DNA from: Brasilonema sennae CENA114
GTDB taxonomy: Bacteria > Cyanobacteriota > Cyanobacteriia > Cyanobacteriales > Nostocaceae
Direction: 5' to 3'
Length of the DNA: 64,000 nt
NCBI RefSeq assembly: GCF_006968745.1
Contig: NZ_CP030118.1
Span: 372,001-436,000 of the forward strand
In this document: piece after piece, positions 1 through 9,137 of the stretch
How the letters are laid out: the number at the start of each line of letters is the position of its first letter
How positions within the stretch are numbered: position 1 is the first letter of the stretch
Translations under genes and position numbers: made by a program
The notes under the pieces: model-generated
The model's database searches: none
What the model saw: the letters and a program-made list of their open reading frames with translations, nothing else
What the model was told of the DNA's origin: nothing

Positions 1-351
1 TATTCAGTAACCGAAACCATTGATCGCTTAGAAGCTATTCTTCAGGCAAAAGGCATCACCATTTTTGCCCGCATCGATCAACGAGCTGAAGCCAAAAAAG
101 TTGGACTGAGCCTGTGTCCAACACAGTTATTGCTATTTGGCAACCCTGAAGCCGGAACACCGCTCATGGTAGCAGAACCGACGATCGCTCTGGATTTACC
201 CCTGAAAGTACTGGCATGGGAAGCGGCTGACGGCAAAGTGTGGCTGAGTTACAACGATCCTGATTACTTAAAACAGCGGTTCTCTCTCATTGATGAGTTG
301 GTCAAAAACATCGCGGTCATTAAACCTTTAATCAATCAAGCACTTCAATAA
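1..351 (+). CDS. DUF302 domain protein, 5' end outside window
   Basis: The reading frame is open from base 1 and ends with TAA at 349-351, so only the last 116 residues are visible. They show the usual DUF302 features: a helix (ETIDRLEAILQAKGITIFA), then RIDQRAEA, then the strand and turn LLLFGNPEAGTPLM, then LDLPLKVLAWE and WLSYNDP near the end. The family is small (about 130-150 residues), widespread and without an established reaction; some members bind haem or sit in redox contexts. Most of the domain is present. A TTG at 130 could be read as a start but lies inside the domain, so it is not used. The next gene, MOSC, follows 75 bp downstream on the same strand. Confidence 0.85.
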   Translation, partial: YSVTETIDRLEAILQAKGITIFARIDQRAEAKKVGLSLCPTQLLLFGNPEAGTPLMVAEPTIALDLPLKVLAWEAADGKVWLSYNDPDYLKQRFSLIDELVKNIAVIKPLINQALQ

Positions 352-425
352 ACAACTCATTCGTTTTTTCGATATCCCATGTTTGCTGCTGTAATTGAAT
401 GCAATCCAAAACTTTGGAGCTAAAG

Positions 426-1076
426 ATGAAACTCATCTCTGTCAACGTAGGACTTCCGCAGGAAGTGACTTGGAAAGGAAAAACAGTTAGCACTGGAATT
501 TTCAAAGAGCCAGTCAGCGAACGGGTGAGAGTGCGATCGCTCAATTTAGACGGCGATCGCCAAGCGGATCTCACCGTTCATGGTGGTTTAGACAAAGCAG
601 TTTATGTCTATCCCTTTGAGCATTATGACTACTGGCGAAGCGAATTGCCTGACACAGAGTTAACACTTGGTATCTTTGGTGAAAATTTCACAGTCACAGG
701 ATTGAGAGAAGAAGAACTGAACATTGGCGATCGCTTCAAAATCGGCAGTGTGGAACTAATGGTGACTCAACCGCGCTTACCCTGCTACAAACTAGCGATT
801 TGCTTTGGGCGATCGGATATGGTGAAACGATTTCTCGCTAGTCGTCGCACCGGATTTTACTTTCGGGTTTTGCAAGAGGGCGAAGTTGGAGCCGGAGACA
901 CTTTAGAGTTGGTGAGTCGGGATACCAACAATATTACTGTTGCTGATATCACTCAGCTTTATGTTCGTGAGCCAAACAATCCAGAGTTACTGCATCGTGT
1001 AACTCAACTCAAAGCGTTACCCGAAAGCTGGCGCGATTACTTTCAGGAGCTGCTCCGTCGGCAGGATGTGAGATAG
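426..1076 (+). CDS. MOSC domain protein (YiiM-like)
   Basis: The product is 216 residues from ATG 426. An ATG at 399 is in frame, but a GGAG ribosome site at 416-419 sits six bases before 426 and the family sequence starts there (MKLISVNVGLPQ). Visible MOSC features are the early strand, the DRQADLTVHGGLDKAVY segment, the GIFGENFT turn, the GDRF core and the conserved cysteine in QPRLPCYKL, the residue expected to hold a sulfur or molybdenum-cofactor ligand. YiiM relatives reduce N-hydroxylated compounds with the molybdenum cofactor; whether this one does is inference. The length is typical. The C-terminal helical part (LYVREPNNPELLHRV) is also characteristic of YiiM-type proteins. It is likely cytoplasmic, with no signal peptide. 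Confidence 0.88.
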   Translation: MKLISVNVGLPQEVTWKGKTVSTGIFKEPVSERVRVRSLNLDGDRQADLTVHGGLDKAVYVYPFEHYDYWRSELPDTELTLGIFGENFTVTGLREEELNIGDRFKIGSVELMVTQPRLPCYKLAICFGRSDMVKRFLASRRTGFYFRVLQEGEVGAGDTLELVSRDTNNITVADITQLYVREPNNPELLHRVTQLKALPESWRDYFQELLRRQDVR

Positions 1077-1128
1077 ATGAGACGCATTTGCATTTCAGTG
1101 TTATTTAACATTAACAAGGAGCAAAATC

Positions 1129-2016
1129 ATGACTACATATCGCACAGTTTCAATCGATGGTTTAGACATCTTCTACCGCGAAGCGGGTTCCCGTGATAAT
1201 CCAACGATTCTATTATTGCACGGCTTCCCAACCTCATCTCATATGTTCCGCAATCTTATACCTGCCCTTGCTGATAAATTCCATCTTGTTGCACCTGATT
1301 ATCCCGGCTACGGCAACAGTTCGATGCCAACTGTAAATGAATTTGATTACACGTTTGATAATTTAGCTGAGATTGTGGAGAAATTCATTGCTGCGATCAA
1401 TCTCAAAAAGTACAGCCTTTACGTGATGGATTATGGTGCACCAATTGGCTATCGGATTGCAGCTAAATATCCAGAGCGCGTGCAATCTCTGATTGTTCAA
1501 AATGGCAATGCTTACGAGGAAGGTCTGCGCGAATTCTGGGAACCAATTAAGGCATACTGGCATGAGCGATCGCCTGAGAATGCTGAAAAGCTCAAATACC
1601 TTTTCACTCTAGAAGCAACGAAGTGGCAATATACCAACGGTGTTCGTAATCTCGAAGCAATTAGTCCCGATACCTGGACGGTGGATCAACATTTCCTTGA
1701 TCGCCCCGGAAATGAAGAGATTCAACTGGCGCTGTTTTATAGTTATGGCACCAATCCACCGCTCTATCCCCAATGGCAAGAGTATTTCCGCCAGTATCAA
1801 CCCCCTACCCTGATTGTTTGGGGCAAGAACGACTACATCTTTCCTGCTGACGGTGCTTATCCCTACCAGCGTGACTTGAAAAACGTTGAGTTCCATCTAC
1901 TCGATACGGGACACTTTGCTCTGGAAGAAGATGGGGACGTGATCGCAGATCATATTCACCACTTTCTGAGCACTCACGTTGTAGAGAGCACCAAGCTAAC
2001 CACTAGTAACAAATAG
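1129..2016 (+). CDS. Alpha/beta-hydrolase, haloalkane dehalogenase/epoxide hydrolase type
   Basis: This 295-residue alpha/beta-hydrolase starts at ATG 1129 behind AGGAG at 1117-1121. The oxyanion region [11 protein letters not shown] lies near residue 30. The nucleophile elbow reads VMDYGAP near residue 100, so the nucleophile is aspartate, as in haloalkane dehalogenases and epoxide hydrolases, not serine. An acid candidate follows [11 protein letters not shown] and the catalytic histidine is in [12 protein letters not shown] near residue 265. Aspartate-nucleophile members open C-halogen or epoxide bonds, but the substrate cannot be deduced. No signal peptide is seen. The gene lies between the MOSC gene and an unrelated hydrolase, all on the + strand with 50-135 bp spacers, so co-transcription is possible but unproven. 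Confidence 0.88.
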   Translation: MTTYRTVSIDGLDIFYREAGSRDNPTILLLHGFPTSSHMFRNLIPALADKFHLVAPDYPGYGNSSMPTVNEFDYTFDNLAEIVEKFIAAINLKKYSLYVMDYGAPIGYRIAAKYPERVQSLIVQNGNAYEEGLREFWEPIKAYWHERSPENAEKLKYLFTLEATKWQYTNGVRNLEAISPDTWTVDQHFLDRPGNEEIQLALFYSYGTNPPLYPQWQEYFRQYQPPTLIVWGKNDYIFPADGAYPYQRDLKNVEFHLLDTGHFALEEDGDVIADHIHHFLSTHVVESTKLTTSNK

Positions 2017-2151
2017 TTTTGCCTGGGAAACGATGTCGATAAAAAATGATTGTCATTCTACAATTACTACTTATCAAACAGCAGTGTTAAATCAATTAAC
2101 TTAATAGTGCCATCTCAACAGATTGTTTACAATTTATTAAAGGAGAATGTC

Positions 2152-3147
2152 ATGGTTGCTCAAGCAAACTCGCAAGCAGCAAAAATTCTGGAAATTGCAG
2201 ATGATCCACGTCTTTCCAAAGGAGTAAAGGAATTCTTGAAAGTGCTGAATTCAGGGGGTGTGGCGCTGGAGAAACTCACTCCAATCGAAGCACGTCAATT
2301 CCTTGTGGATGCACAGACTTCCGTTCCAGTAGACCTTTCAGGCATTGAAGAGTCCCAAAAGACGATTACTGCTGAGGGTTATTCAATTACCCTCAATATT
2401 GTACGACCTGAAGGGGTCAAAGGCACATTGCCCGTTTTCATCTTTATTCATGGTGGTGGTTGGGTGCTGGGTGATTACCCAACACACAAGCGCATGGTTC
2501 GCGATCTGGTTGTGCTTTCAGGATTTGCAGGTGTCTTTGTCAATTACACGCGCACGCCAGATGCTCAGTATCCACGAGCGATTAATGAGATCTATGCTGC
2601 GACAAAATGGGTTGCTGAGCATGGTGAGGAGATTGGAGTGGATGGCAAGAATCTGGCAGTCGTTGGCAATAGTGTCGGCGGCAACATGACAGCTGTCACT
2701 GCTTTGAAGGCGAAAGAAAAAGGAGGACCACACATTAAGCTGCAAATCCTAATGTGGCCTATTGTAGATGCTGATTTTGAAACGAATTCTTATCATCAAT
2801 TCGGCGACAAGCGGTTCTTGACTGTACCAACGATGAAGTGGATGTATGATATGTACATCGCTGATCCAGAAAAGCGCAAAGACATTTATGCTTCTCCCTT
2901 GCAGGCGACGGTTGAGCAACTCAAAGGCTTGCCAAGAGCATTAATTGTGGTTGCAGAGAGCGATATCTTGCATGACGAAGGCACAGCTTATGGACGCAAG
3001 CTCGATGAAGCTGGGGTCGAGGTTACAACTGTGCAGTACAACGGCATGATTCATGACTTCGGGCTATTGAATGGTTTAGCTGAGTTGCCAGAAACCCGTT
3101 CTCTGTTTGTTCAAGCAGCAGCTGAATTAAAGAAACATCTGCAATAG
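2152..3147 (+). CDS. Alpha/beta-hydrolase, hormone-sensitive lipase family
   Basis: The product is 331 residues from ATG 2152, which has AGGAG at 2141-2145. A longer frame back to TTG 2050 is rejected for lack of a ribosome site. The oxyanion motif HGGGWVLGD and the nucleophile elbow GNSVGGN mark the hormone-sensitive lipase (type IV esterase) family. The acid is likely in VVAESDILHDEG and the histidine in GMIHDFGLLNG. This family hydrolyses short-chain esters or lactone-like substrates; the natural substrate is unknown. The N-terminal ~80 residues form the expected cap (DDPRLSKGVKEFLKVLN). No export signal is present. It is unrelated in sequence to the preceding hydrolase, so the pair is not a tandem duplication. 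Confidence 0.88.
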   Translation: MVAQANSQAAKILEIADDPRLSKGVKEFLKVLNSGGVALEKLTPIEARQFLVDAQTSVPVDLSGIEESQKTITAEGYSITLNIVRPEGVKGTLPVFIFIHGGGWVLGDYPTHKRMVRDLVVLSGFAGVFVNYTRTPDAQYPRAINEIYAATKWVAEHGEEIGVDGKNLAVVGNSVGGNMTAVTALKAKEKGGPHIKLQILMWPIVDADFETNSYHQFGDKRFLTVPTMKWMYDMYIADPEKRKDIYASPLQATVEQLKGLPRALIVVAESDILHDEGTAYGRKLDEAGVEVTTVQYNGMIHDFGLLNGLAELPETRSLFVQAAAELKKHLQ

Positions 3148-3163
3148 GATGCGATCGTTTCCC

Positions 3164-3267
3164 GTTATGCCAAACTTCGGAGGTTTAACCCCTTATACCG
3201 AAATATCATATCTCATTTTTAGTACAAACCTCCGAGGTTTGCGTAAGTCTTGAACATGCGGCATAAC
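3164..3267. repeat. Palindromic repeat with GTTATGCC / GGCATAAC ends
   Basis: A 104-bp spacer segment is bounded by GTTATGCC (3164-3171) and its inverse GGCATAAC (3260-3267). Inside are two near-palindromes, AAACTTCGGAGGTTT and AAACCTCCGAGGTTT, which can also pair with one another. It follows the hydrolase stop and could fold as a transcript end, but no T-run follows. It looks like a small non-autonomous repeat. Confidence 0.5.
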
Positions 3268-3371
3268 AAGTCAATCTCGACTGGTCATTATTGAATTAAG
3301 GCAGAAAACTAATAGATACAGCTTCTAATCTGCTCTTAGCATTTTCAGTGAACTATTTACCAAGATTGATC

Positions 3372-3713
3372 ATGACTGCAATTCGCATTGAAACCGATAG
3401 CCTGGGTGAAGTCAAAGTTCCCAGTGACAAACTCTGGGGAGCCCAAACCCAGCGTTCGCTCGAACACTTCAGCATTGGAGAGGACTTAATCCCACGCGAG
3501 ATGATTGTTGCCTATGCGGTACTCAAGAAAGCAGCGGCGATTGTCAATCATCAAGCTCAACGATTAGGTGACGAACAAAAGAATCTAATTTGCCAGGTTT
3601 GTGACGAGATTTTAGCAGGACAACACGTCGATCAGTTTCCTCTACATGTTTGGATGACAGGCAGCGGTACACAATTTAATATGAATGTCAATGAAGTGAT
3701 TTCTAATCGTTGA
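3372..3713 (+). pseudogene. fumC: Class II fumarase (fumC), 5' fragment
   Basis: From ATG 3372 the frame encodes the first 113 residues of a class II fumarate hydratase: [24 protein letters not shown], the helical region [15 protein letters not shown] and the substrate-site segment [19 protein letters not shown]. Class II fumarases are about 460 residues. Here a TGA follows immediately after VISNR, where the family continues with a second active-site helix. The rest of the gene is missing, replaced by the 3' part of a DUF1634 gene in another frame. Fumarase activity (fumarate to malate in the TCA cycle) is not possible from this remnant. The clean join points to a deletion or recombination junction at about 3711. 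Confidence 0.85.
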
Positions 3714-4009
3714 TCGTGATTGTAGGTGGTATCCTTTATCTGTTTCACAACGGCAATGACATTCCTGAAGATCATATCTTCCGAGGAGAACCTGCTGATC
3801 TCCGTCAAGTTCCTGGAATTCTCAATGATACACTGGCATTGCGGGGGCGAGGTATCATTCAACTCGGTATTTTGCTATTGATTCTGACTCCAGTTGCACG
3901 AGTTGCGTTTTCAGTGTTTGCATTTTGGCAACAGCGCGATCAATTCTATATCATCGTTACGTTGATTGTGCTGTTGATTCTTGTTCACGGTCTTCTGACG
4001 ACAGGGTAA
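3710..4009 (+). pseudogene. DUF1634 membrane protein, 3' fragment
   Basis: The frame reads IVIVGGILYLF, then FRGEPADLRQVPGI, then ALRGRGIIQLGILLLI, TPVARVAFSVFAF and LIVLLILVHGLL before TAA. This order matches the C-terminal two thirds of DUF1634 small integral membrane proteins (about 120-130 residues). The N-terminal ~30 residues, including the start of the first membrane helix, are absent and the frame abuts the fumC fragment. A TTG at 3710 could start translation, but no ribosome site is visible. A more decayed copy of the 3' part lies inverted at 44932-45105. Function of the family is unknown. Confidence 0.72.
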
Positions 4010-4078
4010 TTTGAAAAGTTTCAAGACAGTCCCAATGAAAAATTTTTCACCGCCAAGCATGAAAGTCCGGCTTTTCCC

Positions 4079-4110
4079 TACACCCGTACACCCTTACACC
4101 CCTACACCCA
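4079..4110 (+). repeat. Octamer tandem repeat TACACCCN x4
   Basis: Four consecutive 8-bp units, TACACCC plus one variable base, lie just upstream of the small exported gene. They fall within the ~90 bp that copy 2 of the inverted duplication lacks. Such short tandemly repeated sequences are common in filamentous cyanobacteria. Confidence 0.8.
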
Positions 4111-4131
4111 CTTTCAAGTCAGGAGGAGACA

Positions 4132-4512
4132 ATGAAACTACTACCGAAACAATCTACAGTACTATTGGGTTTGATGACTTGTGTTTTAGCTCATCTCCCT
4201 TCACTTGCCTCGGCTGACTCTACTGCGGATTTACTGCTCAGCTTGAACTGCCAAAGTGATTACACTGTAAATGTTTGGAGACGATATGCTTCGGGCGAAT
4301 TGCTTTACCGCGCTACGGGACCTCTGGGAAATCTAAGTTTGGGCAAAGGAACCAAGGAGAATACAGGAGCCGCTGAGGTGTATAAGTTTAGGAATGGCAA
4401 CTATGTATACCAAGTTCTTAGCGGGCGGGGAGATCACCGACAGCAGGGAACGTTAGCGGTGTTCAAGAACGGGCGATCGTTCCTAAATCAAGCTTGTAGA
4501 CCAGAAGGATGA
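4132..4512 (+). CDS. Small exported protein, paralogue of 44522-44902
   Basis: The product has 126 residues and starts at ATG 4132 behind a strong AGGAGGAG ribosome site. Residues 1-28 form a signal peptide (K-rich start, STVLLGLMTCVLAHL core, cleavage after LASA). The mature part has two cysteines (LNCQSDY and NQACRPEG), consistent with one disulfide, and reads like a small beta-rich domain (TVNVWRRYASGELLYRATG, YVYQVL, GTLAVFKNG). No family function is known to me. The copy at 44522-44902 is about 85% identical and also open, so both are probably functional or only recently redundant. Its neighbours here are all broken genes, so context gives no role. Confidence 0.8.
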   Translation: MKLLPKQSTVLLGLMTCVLAHLPSLASADSTADLLLSLNCQSDYTVNVWRRYASGELLYRATGPLGNLSLGKGTKENTGAAEVYKFRNGNYVYQVLSGRGDHRQQGTLAVFKNGRSFLNQACRPEG

Positions 4513-4653
4513 AACGTATTGATTTGTTAGTTTGCGTTCAGGTTGCGATTTACTACTTTGTTCTGGTCTTTTCTGACAGACAGAATGCCGATAGCTAGTA
4601 ACTACGTCACAGTCAACAACCTGAACCCGTTTCTATCAAGGTCTAAGAACAAC

Positions 4654-5088
4654 ATGAAACTTGAAGGTAAAGTGGCTCTTGTCACTGGAAGCAGTCAAGG
4701 GATTGGACAAGCTATTGCGACTCGTTTGGCACAGGAAGGAGCCGATGTTGTCATAGATTATCGCTCTCATCCGGATGGGGCGAAAGATACATTAGCAAAG
4801 GTAGAAGCCACAGGGCGTAATGGTCATATTGTTCAGGCAGATTTAAGCTCCGTTAGCAACGTTCGCAAGCTTGTATCTGAAGGAGTTCAACACTTTGGCA
4901 AACTAGATATTCTGGTAAATAATGCTGGAATTGACGGTAAGAATGCAGACTTCTGGAACATTACTGAAGCAGATTACGATGCCGTACTCAATATCAATCT
5001 CAAAGGAACATTTTTCACGACGCAAGCTTTTGTGCAGCATTTAATTGAAACAAAGCGAACAGGAAAGATTATTAACATCAGTGCCCGT
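4654..5088 (+). pseudogene. SDR dehydrogenase 5' fragment (relative of the gene at 9138-9911)
   Basis: From ATG 4654 the frame encodes about 145 residues nearly identical to the intact SDR at 9138-9911: [33 protein letters not shown] and TGKIINIS. Homology stops after the codons for IINIS, just at the catalytic serine, so the Tyr-x3-Lys pair and the C-terminal half are missing. The frame then runs on to TGA near 5323 through sequence that is a transposase remnant on the other strand. The product cannot be an active reductase. Insertion followed by deletion is the simplest explanation. Confidence 0.88.
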
Positions 5089-5410
5089 GATACAAGTGTA
5101 GACACCTTGAACTACGACCAATGTTTTGTACGTGATTTTGTCCCGTCTGCTCTCGTGTTTTTGATTCGAGCAGACGTAGAAATTGTTCGTAACTTTCTGA
5201 TTGAAACGCTTGCGCTTCAAAGTCAACAAAGGCACATGGATTGCTTCAAGCCACCACAGGGACTAATACCTGCTAGTTTCGGGAGCGTCCAATGTAAACG
5301 TTGTTTGGCAAATCTATACCAATGATCAATAGCAAATCGCCGCAAGTAGATCTGACAAATTTCAGATAGCAACGGCATTACAACGGTTGTTGAGAGTTGG
5401 TGATGCTTCT
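5089..5410 (-). mobile_element. Transposase remnant interrupting the SDR fragment
   Basis: On the - strand near 5250-5375 the translation contains [20 protein letters not shown] followed by RLHWTLPKL. This resembles the C-terminal part of DDE transposases of the IS701-like or NF041680 type, where a conserved YxRRFxxEHxYRFAKQ-like helix follows the last acidic residue. The surrounding frames are broken and no complete transposase or terminal repeats are visible. Family assignment is from memory of the motif and is tentative. Confidence 0.55.
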
Positions 5411-5427
5411 GTGATCTTCCGTTAACG

Positions 5428-5456
5428 GGAGCCTGTGTTAACCGCAGGCTCCTTTT
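5428..5456 (+). terminator. Intrinsic terminator-like hairpin
   Basis: GGAGCCTG (5428-5435) pairs perfectly with CAGGCTCC (5445-5452) across a 9-base loop and is followed by TTTT. This is the shape of a Rho-independent terminator reading rightward. No intact gene now ends just upstream, so it probably belonged to the broken genes. Confidence 0.6.
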
Positions 5457-5562
5457 CTTGAAATTTTCTACCACTACTTCTGTCCGCCAGTCTAAACAAG
5501 AGCGGGCGATCGCTGTCATACGAATATTACTTGAAAATATATTAATAATAATAATCGCAAGA

Positions 5563-5601
5563 GGAGGGAGAGAGGCAGCCGTCGGCTGCTTCTCTCCCTC
5601 C
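5563..5601. repeat. 18-bp-stem hairpin in purine/pyrimidine-rich repeat
   Basis: The arm 5563-5580 (GGAGGGAGAGAGGCAGCC) pairs with 5584-5601 over a 3-base loop with one G-T wobble. It is preceded by ATTAATAATAATAAT and followed by a C-run. The very long stem with a tiny loop looks like an inserted palindromic repeat. The rest of 5457-5991 shows no convincing gene. Confidence 0.75.
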
Positions 5602-5991
5602 CCCCCCGCCTTCGTGATTATCATTCTTCTATCAAATCTTTTCTATATTTGGACGTATTGACAAAATACACTTGTTTTTAACTTGTTAGGAATGAGCGTT
5701 ATCCGATCTTTTCAGTACATTTGAACTATTTCGGTGGCGATCGCCTATATCAGGTTAGTTTTTGCTGCCAAAGCGAACGTTGGTGACTACCTGTACCAGA
5801 TGCCGACTAAACTCTATTTTTTATACTTGTACCTAAATGCCGTCTTTTAGTACATTTGAATTGATTTGCTGCTGCTCTCTGACTTTTAGTCTAAACTCCA
5901 GTCATTAGCAATGAAAACATTGTTACGTCCTGTATCATGTGATTCATCTAAAAGATAGTGCTCAAACCCATTACGACTTGGAACCGCTCTC

Positions 5992-6336
5992 ATGACTGAA
6001 GAAGCAAGGTTAATTGCGGATCGCGAGAGTGCTTTGCACAAGCTTCGCGAACGACGAGTTTACTGGAAACATTGGGGTCCTTACCTGAGTGAACGGCAAT
6101 GGGGAACTGTGCGTGAAGATTACAGCCCGAATCGTACTGCCTGAGAATACTTTCCCCATGACCACGCTCGATCGCGTGCTTATCGTTGGGGAGAAGATGG
6201 GATTGCCGGGATTTCGGATACGCATCAACGCTTATGTTTCGCGATCGCGCTGTGGAATGGCGAAGATCGCATTCTCAAAGAGCGGCTGTTTGGGCTAACG
6301 GGGAATGAGGGCAATCACGGGGAAGATGTCAAAGAG
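5992..6336 (+). pseudogene. GH63-like glucosidase 5' fragment with in-frame stop
   Basis: From ATG 5992 the frame parallels the N-terminus of the intact glucosidase encoded at 6445-9129: [52 protein letters not shown] and [18 protein letters not shown] at 6142-6144 replaces the tryptophan codon of the intact copy. Near residue 12 there are also 10 extra codons. Homology ends at about 6336, so only ~115 of ~890 codons remain. The two genes converge tail to tail, so this is a degraded paralogue or a second acquired copy, not an alternative start. Confidence 0.9.
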
Positions 6337-6444
6337 TCATTTGGTTACGCCATTGCTCCCACAAAAATTATGTTTCTTACCACGTTTTTGGTAGTATTTT
6401 TAAGTTTTTTTACTTATTGACAAAATTACCATAACCTTAACCTC

Positions 6445-9129
6445 TCACGGTTGATCTACGCCATATTCTGCATGTTGCTGGATCAGTTTTGCCACTAACC
6501 CTGTCCAACCTGTTTGGTGGCTTGCTCCGATACCCGCTCCTTCGTCACCATGAAAGTACTCATAGAATAGAATAAGGTCATGCCAGTACGGGTTGGTTTG
6601 AAACGTTTCCGTACCGCCATAGATAGGTCGTCGTCCGGTTGCATCGTTTAAAAATGTCCGAATCAACCGCTGTGATAGCTCATTCGCCACTTGCCAAAGC
6701 GTCATCATTTGACCTGAACCACTTGGACATTCCACCTTGAAATCATCACCTAAATAGTGATGGTACTTCTGCAAGGACTCGATGATTAGGTAATTCATTG
6801 GAAACCACACAGGTCCGCGCCAGTTAGAATTGCCACCAAAAAGACTTGTTGTGGATTCCGCAGGTTCATAATCGACTCGATACTCATTGCCGTGAACTTG
6901 TAGAACGTAGGGGTTGGTCGCGTGGAATTTGGAGAGTGCCCGAATGCCATAAGGTCCAAGAAATTCATTTTCATCTAACATCCTGTGAAGAATGCGCCGC
7001 AACTGATTCTGCCCTGCGATCGCCAGCAGTCTTCTGGTTTTTACGCCCGCTATTTCTAAACAAGCAACATTTTGGGTCAAGTCTGGGCGATTTTGAATGA
7101 ACCATTCAGTACGTCGTTTGAAACTGGGAAATCGTTCAAGCGTGTTTGGTTCTAGAGCCGCAACGGCAAATAACGGTGCCAGTCCCACCACTGAGCGAAC
7201 CTTCATTAAGAAGTGACGACCATCGGGCAGATGCAAGGCATCGTAATAAAATCCGTCTGTTTCATCCCACAGGGCTAATTCGGCTTCACCGACTCCATCA
7301 ATGGCATCAGCAATATAGAGAAAGTGTTCAAAAAACTTGCTGGCAATATCTTCATAGGTTGAATCATCTTTTGCTAGCTCTAGTGCAATAGTTAACATAT
7401 TCAGGCAGTACATTCCCATCCAACTGGTACCATCTGCCTGATTGATATATCCACCATTGGGTAGCGATGCACTGCGATCAAATACCCCAACGTTGTCTAA
7501 TCCTAAAAATCCTCCTTGAAAAACATTTTTGCCCTCAATATCCTTGCGATTCACCCACCAGGTGAAGTTGAGCAGTAGTTTCTGGAAAACTCGCTCTAGA
7601 AAGGCTCGATCAGCTCGACCATACATTTTTTGCTCAATTTGATAAATTCGCAGTGCAGCCCAGGCATGAACGGGTGGATTGACATCGCTGAATGCCCATT
7701 CATACGCAGGAAGTTGCCCGTTGGGATGCATGTACCACTCTCGCATCAAGACACTTAACTGACGTTTGGCAAACTCTGGATCCAGCATGGTTAGAGGAAT
7801 AAGATGAAATGCTAAATCCCATGCCGCAAACCAGGGATATTCCCATTTGTCGGGCATTGAGAGAATATCATCGTTAAATAGATGGCTCCACTCATGATTT
7901 CTGCCTCGTTTACGCTCTACTGGCGATGTGGGACCTACTGGATCGCCGTTTAGCCAATCATGAACCACGTAATGATAGAATTGCTTGCTCCACAGCATTC
8001 CTGCAAATGCTTGCCGTTGAACATTTCGCATGTCCTCAGATAATGAAAAAGGACAGATTCGCTGGTAAAATTCATCTGCTTGAGCTTGGCGATCGCGAAA
8101 GATTGACTCAAATTCCTGTCCAAACAAGATTTCTGTGTTGCCGTTGTTGAGAGAAGATTGGGAGTCTCTCAATCGTAGTCGCACCGTTTGCATTGCACCA
8201 GGAGCGATTACTAGCTGATAATGAGCCGAGAATTTTGTTCCTGTTTCGCTGGGATTAATTGCATCCTTGCGGCTGTGAATCACATAATCATTGATGCCGT
8301 CTTTAACGTAGGGTGAAGAGTTGCTAACTCCGAACAATCGTTCGTAATTCGTTTCATTATTAGTAAACAATAAATTAGGGATGCCATCACAGTAAAGCCA
8401 TCGTGTTCCTAGCGTTGGATGCGATGCCTCAATGACGCTGAAATTGACCGCCTTTTGACTAACATTTAGCCAGGGTTTTTCGTTCTCCTGTGCGCGACTC
8501 CAAGACCAAGTGTTACGGAACCACAACGTTGGTAGCAAGTGCAGTGTTTTAGGATCAGGTCCCCGATTGATTGCTTTGATTTGAATCAAAATATCTTCAG
8601 GTGATGCTTTGGCATACTCAATAAATACATCAAAATAACGATCTTCATTAAATATTCCTGTGTCCAGTAGTTCAAATTCAAAGTCTTGGCGAGTTCTACG
8701 ACGATTTTCCTCCACTAACTGAGTGTAAGGAAAGGCGTGCTGCGGATATTTATAAAGGTACTTCATGTAGGAGTGGGTGGGGGTATTGTCTAAGTAGAAG
8801 TAGTATTCTTTGACATCCTCTCCGTGATTACCCTCATTCCCCGTTAACCCAAACATCCGCTCCTTAAGGATGGAATCTTCTCCATTCCACAGCGCAATCG
8901 CAAAACATAACTGCTGATGAGTATCAGAGATACCTGCAATGCCGTCTTCTCCCCAACGATAGGCACGCGACCGGGCATGGTCATGAGGGAAGTACTCCCA
9001 AGCAGTTCCATTCGGGCTGTAATCTTCGCGCACTGTACCCCACTGTCGTTCACTTAAATAGGGTCCCCAGCGTTTCCAGTAAGCAGTGCGATCGCGATCA
9101 GCTGCCAACCTTGCTTCTTCTTGAGTCAT
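6445..9129 (-). CDS. GH63-like glucosidase (MGH1-like glycoside hydrolase)
   Basis: This 894-residue protein ends the sugar-catabolism gene run. Its N-terminal ~380 residues hold the beta-rich domain of this bacterial glucosidase family ([42 protein letters not shown]). The C-terminal ~500 residues form an (alpha/alpha)6 barrel like GH63/MGH1: [56 protein letters not shown] and [16 protein letters not shown]. Acidic residues in the WD and EW segments are the likely catalytic pair. Relatives hydrolyse alpha-glucosidic or mannosylglycerate-type bonds; the substrate here is unknown. No signal peptide, so it is probably cytoplasmic and feeds glucose into the pathway encoded upstream. ATG 9129 lies 8 bp after the SDR stop, so the genes are likely co-transcribed. 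Confidence 0.9.
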   Translation of the reverse strand: MTQEEARLAADRDRTAYWKRWGPYLSERQWGTVREDYSPNGTAWEYFPHDHARSRAYRWGEDGIAGISDTHQQLCFAIALWNGEDSILKERMFGLTGNEGNHGEDVKEYYFYLDNTPTHSYMKYLYKYPQHAFPYTQLVEENRRRTRQDFEFELLDTGIFNEDRYFDVFIEYAKASPEDILIQIKAINRGPDPKTLHLLPTLWFRNTWSWSRAQENEKPWLNVSQKAVNFSVIEASHPTLGTRWLYCDGIPNLLFTNNETNYERLFGVSNSSPYVKDGINDYVIHSRKDAINPSETGTKFSAHYQLVIAPGAMQTVRLRLRDSQSSLNNGNTEILFGQEFESIFRDRQAQADEFYQRICPFSLSEDMRNVQRQAFAGMLWSKQFYHYVVHDWLNGDPVGPTSPVERKRGRNHEWSHLFNDDILSMPDKWEYPWFAAWDLAFHLIPLTMLDPEFAKRQLSVLMREWYMHPNGQLPAYEWAFSDVNPPVHAWAALRIYQIEQKMYGRADRAFLERVFQKLLLNFTWWVNRKDIEGKNVFQGGFLGLDNVGVFDRSASLPNGGYINQADGTSWMGMYCLNMLTIALELAKDDSTYEDIASKFFEHFLYIADAIDGVGEAELALWDETDGFYYDALHLPDGRHFLMKVRSVVGLAPLFAVAALEPNTLERFPSFKRRTEWFIQNRPDLTQNVACLEIAGVKTRRLLAIAGQNQLRRILHRMLDENEFLGPYGIRALSKFHATNPYVLQVHGNEYRVDYEPAESTTSLFGGNSNWRGPVWFPMNYLIIESLQKYHHYLGDDFKVECPSGSGQMMTLWQVANELSQRLIRTFLNDATGRRPIYGGTETFQTNPYWHDLILFYEYFHGDEGAGIGASHQTGWTGLVAKLIQQHAEYGVDQP

Positions 9130-9137
9130 GACAAGTT

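Larger units (their letters stand above)
3836..4603 (+). repeat. Inverted segmental duplication, copy 1 (partner 44430-45105)
   Basis: This segment carries the DUF1634 3' end, the small exported protein gene and ~90 bp of its 3' flank. It is matched in reverse orientation by 44430-45105. Homology includes non-coding sequence on both sides, for example GACAGACAGAATGCCGATAG after the small gene. Copy 1 has ~90 extra bases between the two genes and keeps 16 bases that copy 2 has lost from DUF1634. Confidence 0.85.

Noticed and set aside
2050..2151. N-terminal extension of the HSL-type hydrolase
   Set aside because: TTG start without ribosome site; a strong AGGAG precedes ATG 2152.
4011..4217. 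68-codon frame before the small exported gene
   Set aside because: It crosses the octamer repeat and overlaps the signal peptide of a better supported gene in another frame.
5458..5661. 67-codon + strand frame
   Set aside because: It spans the long hairpin and low-complexity sequence, with no start signal.
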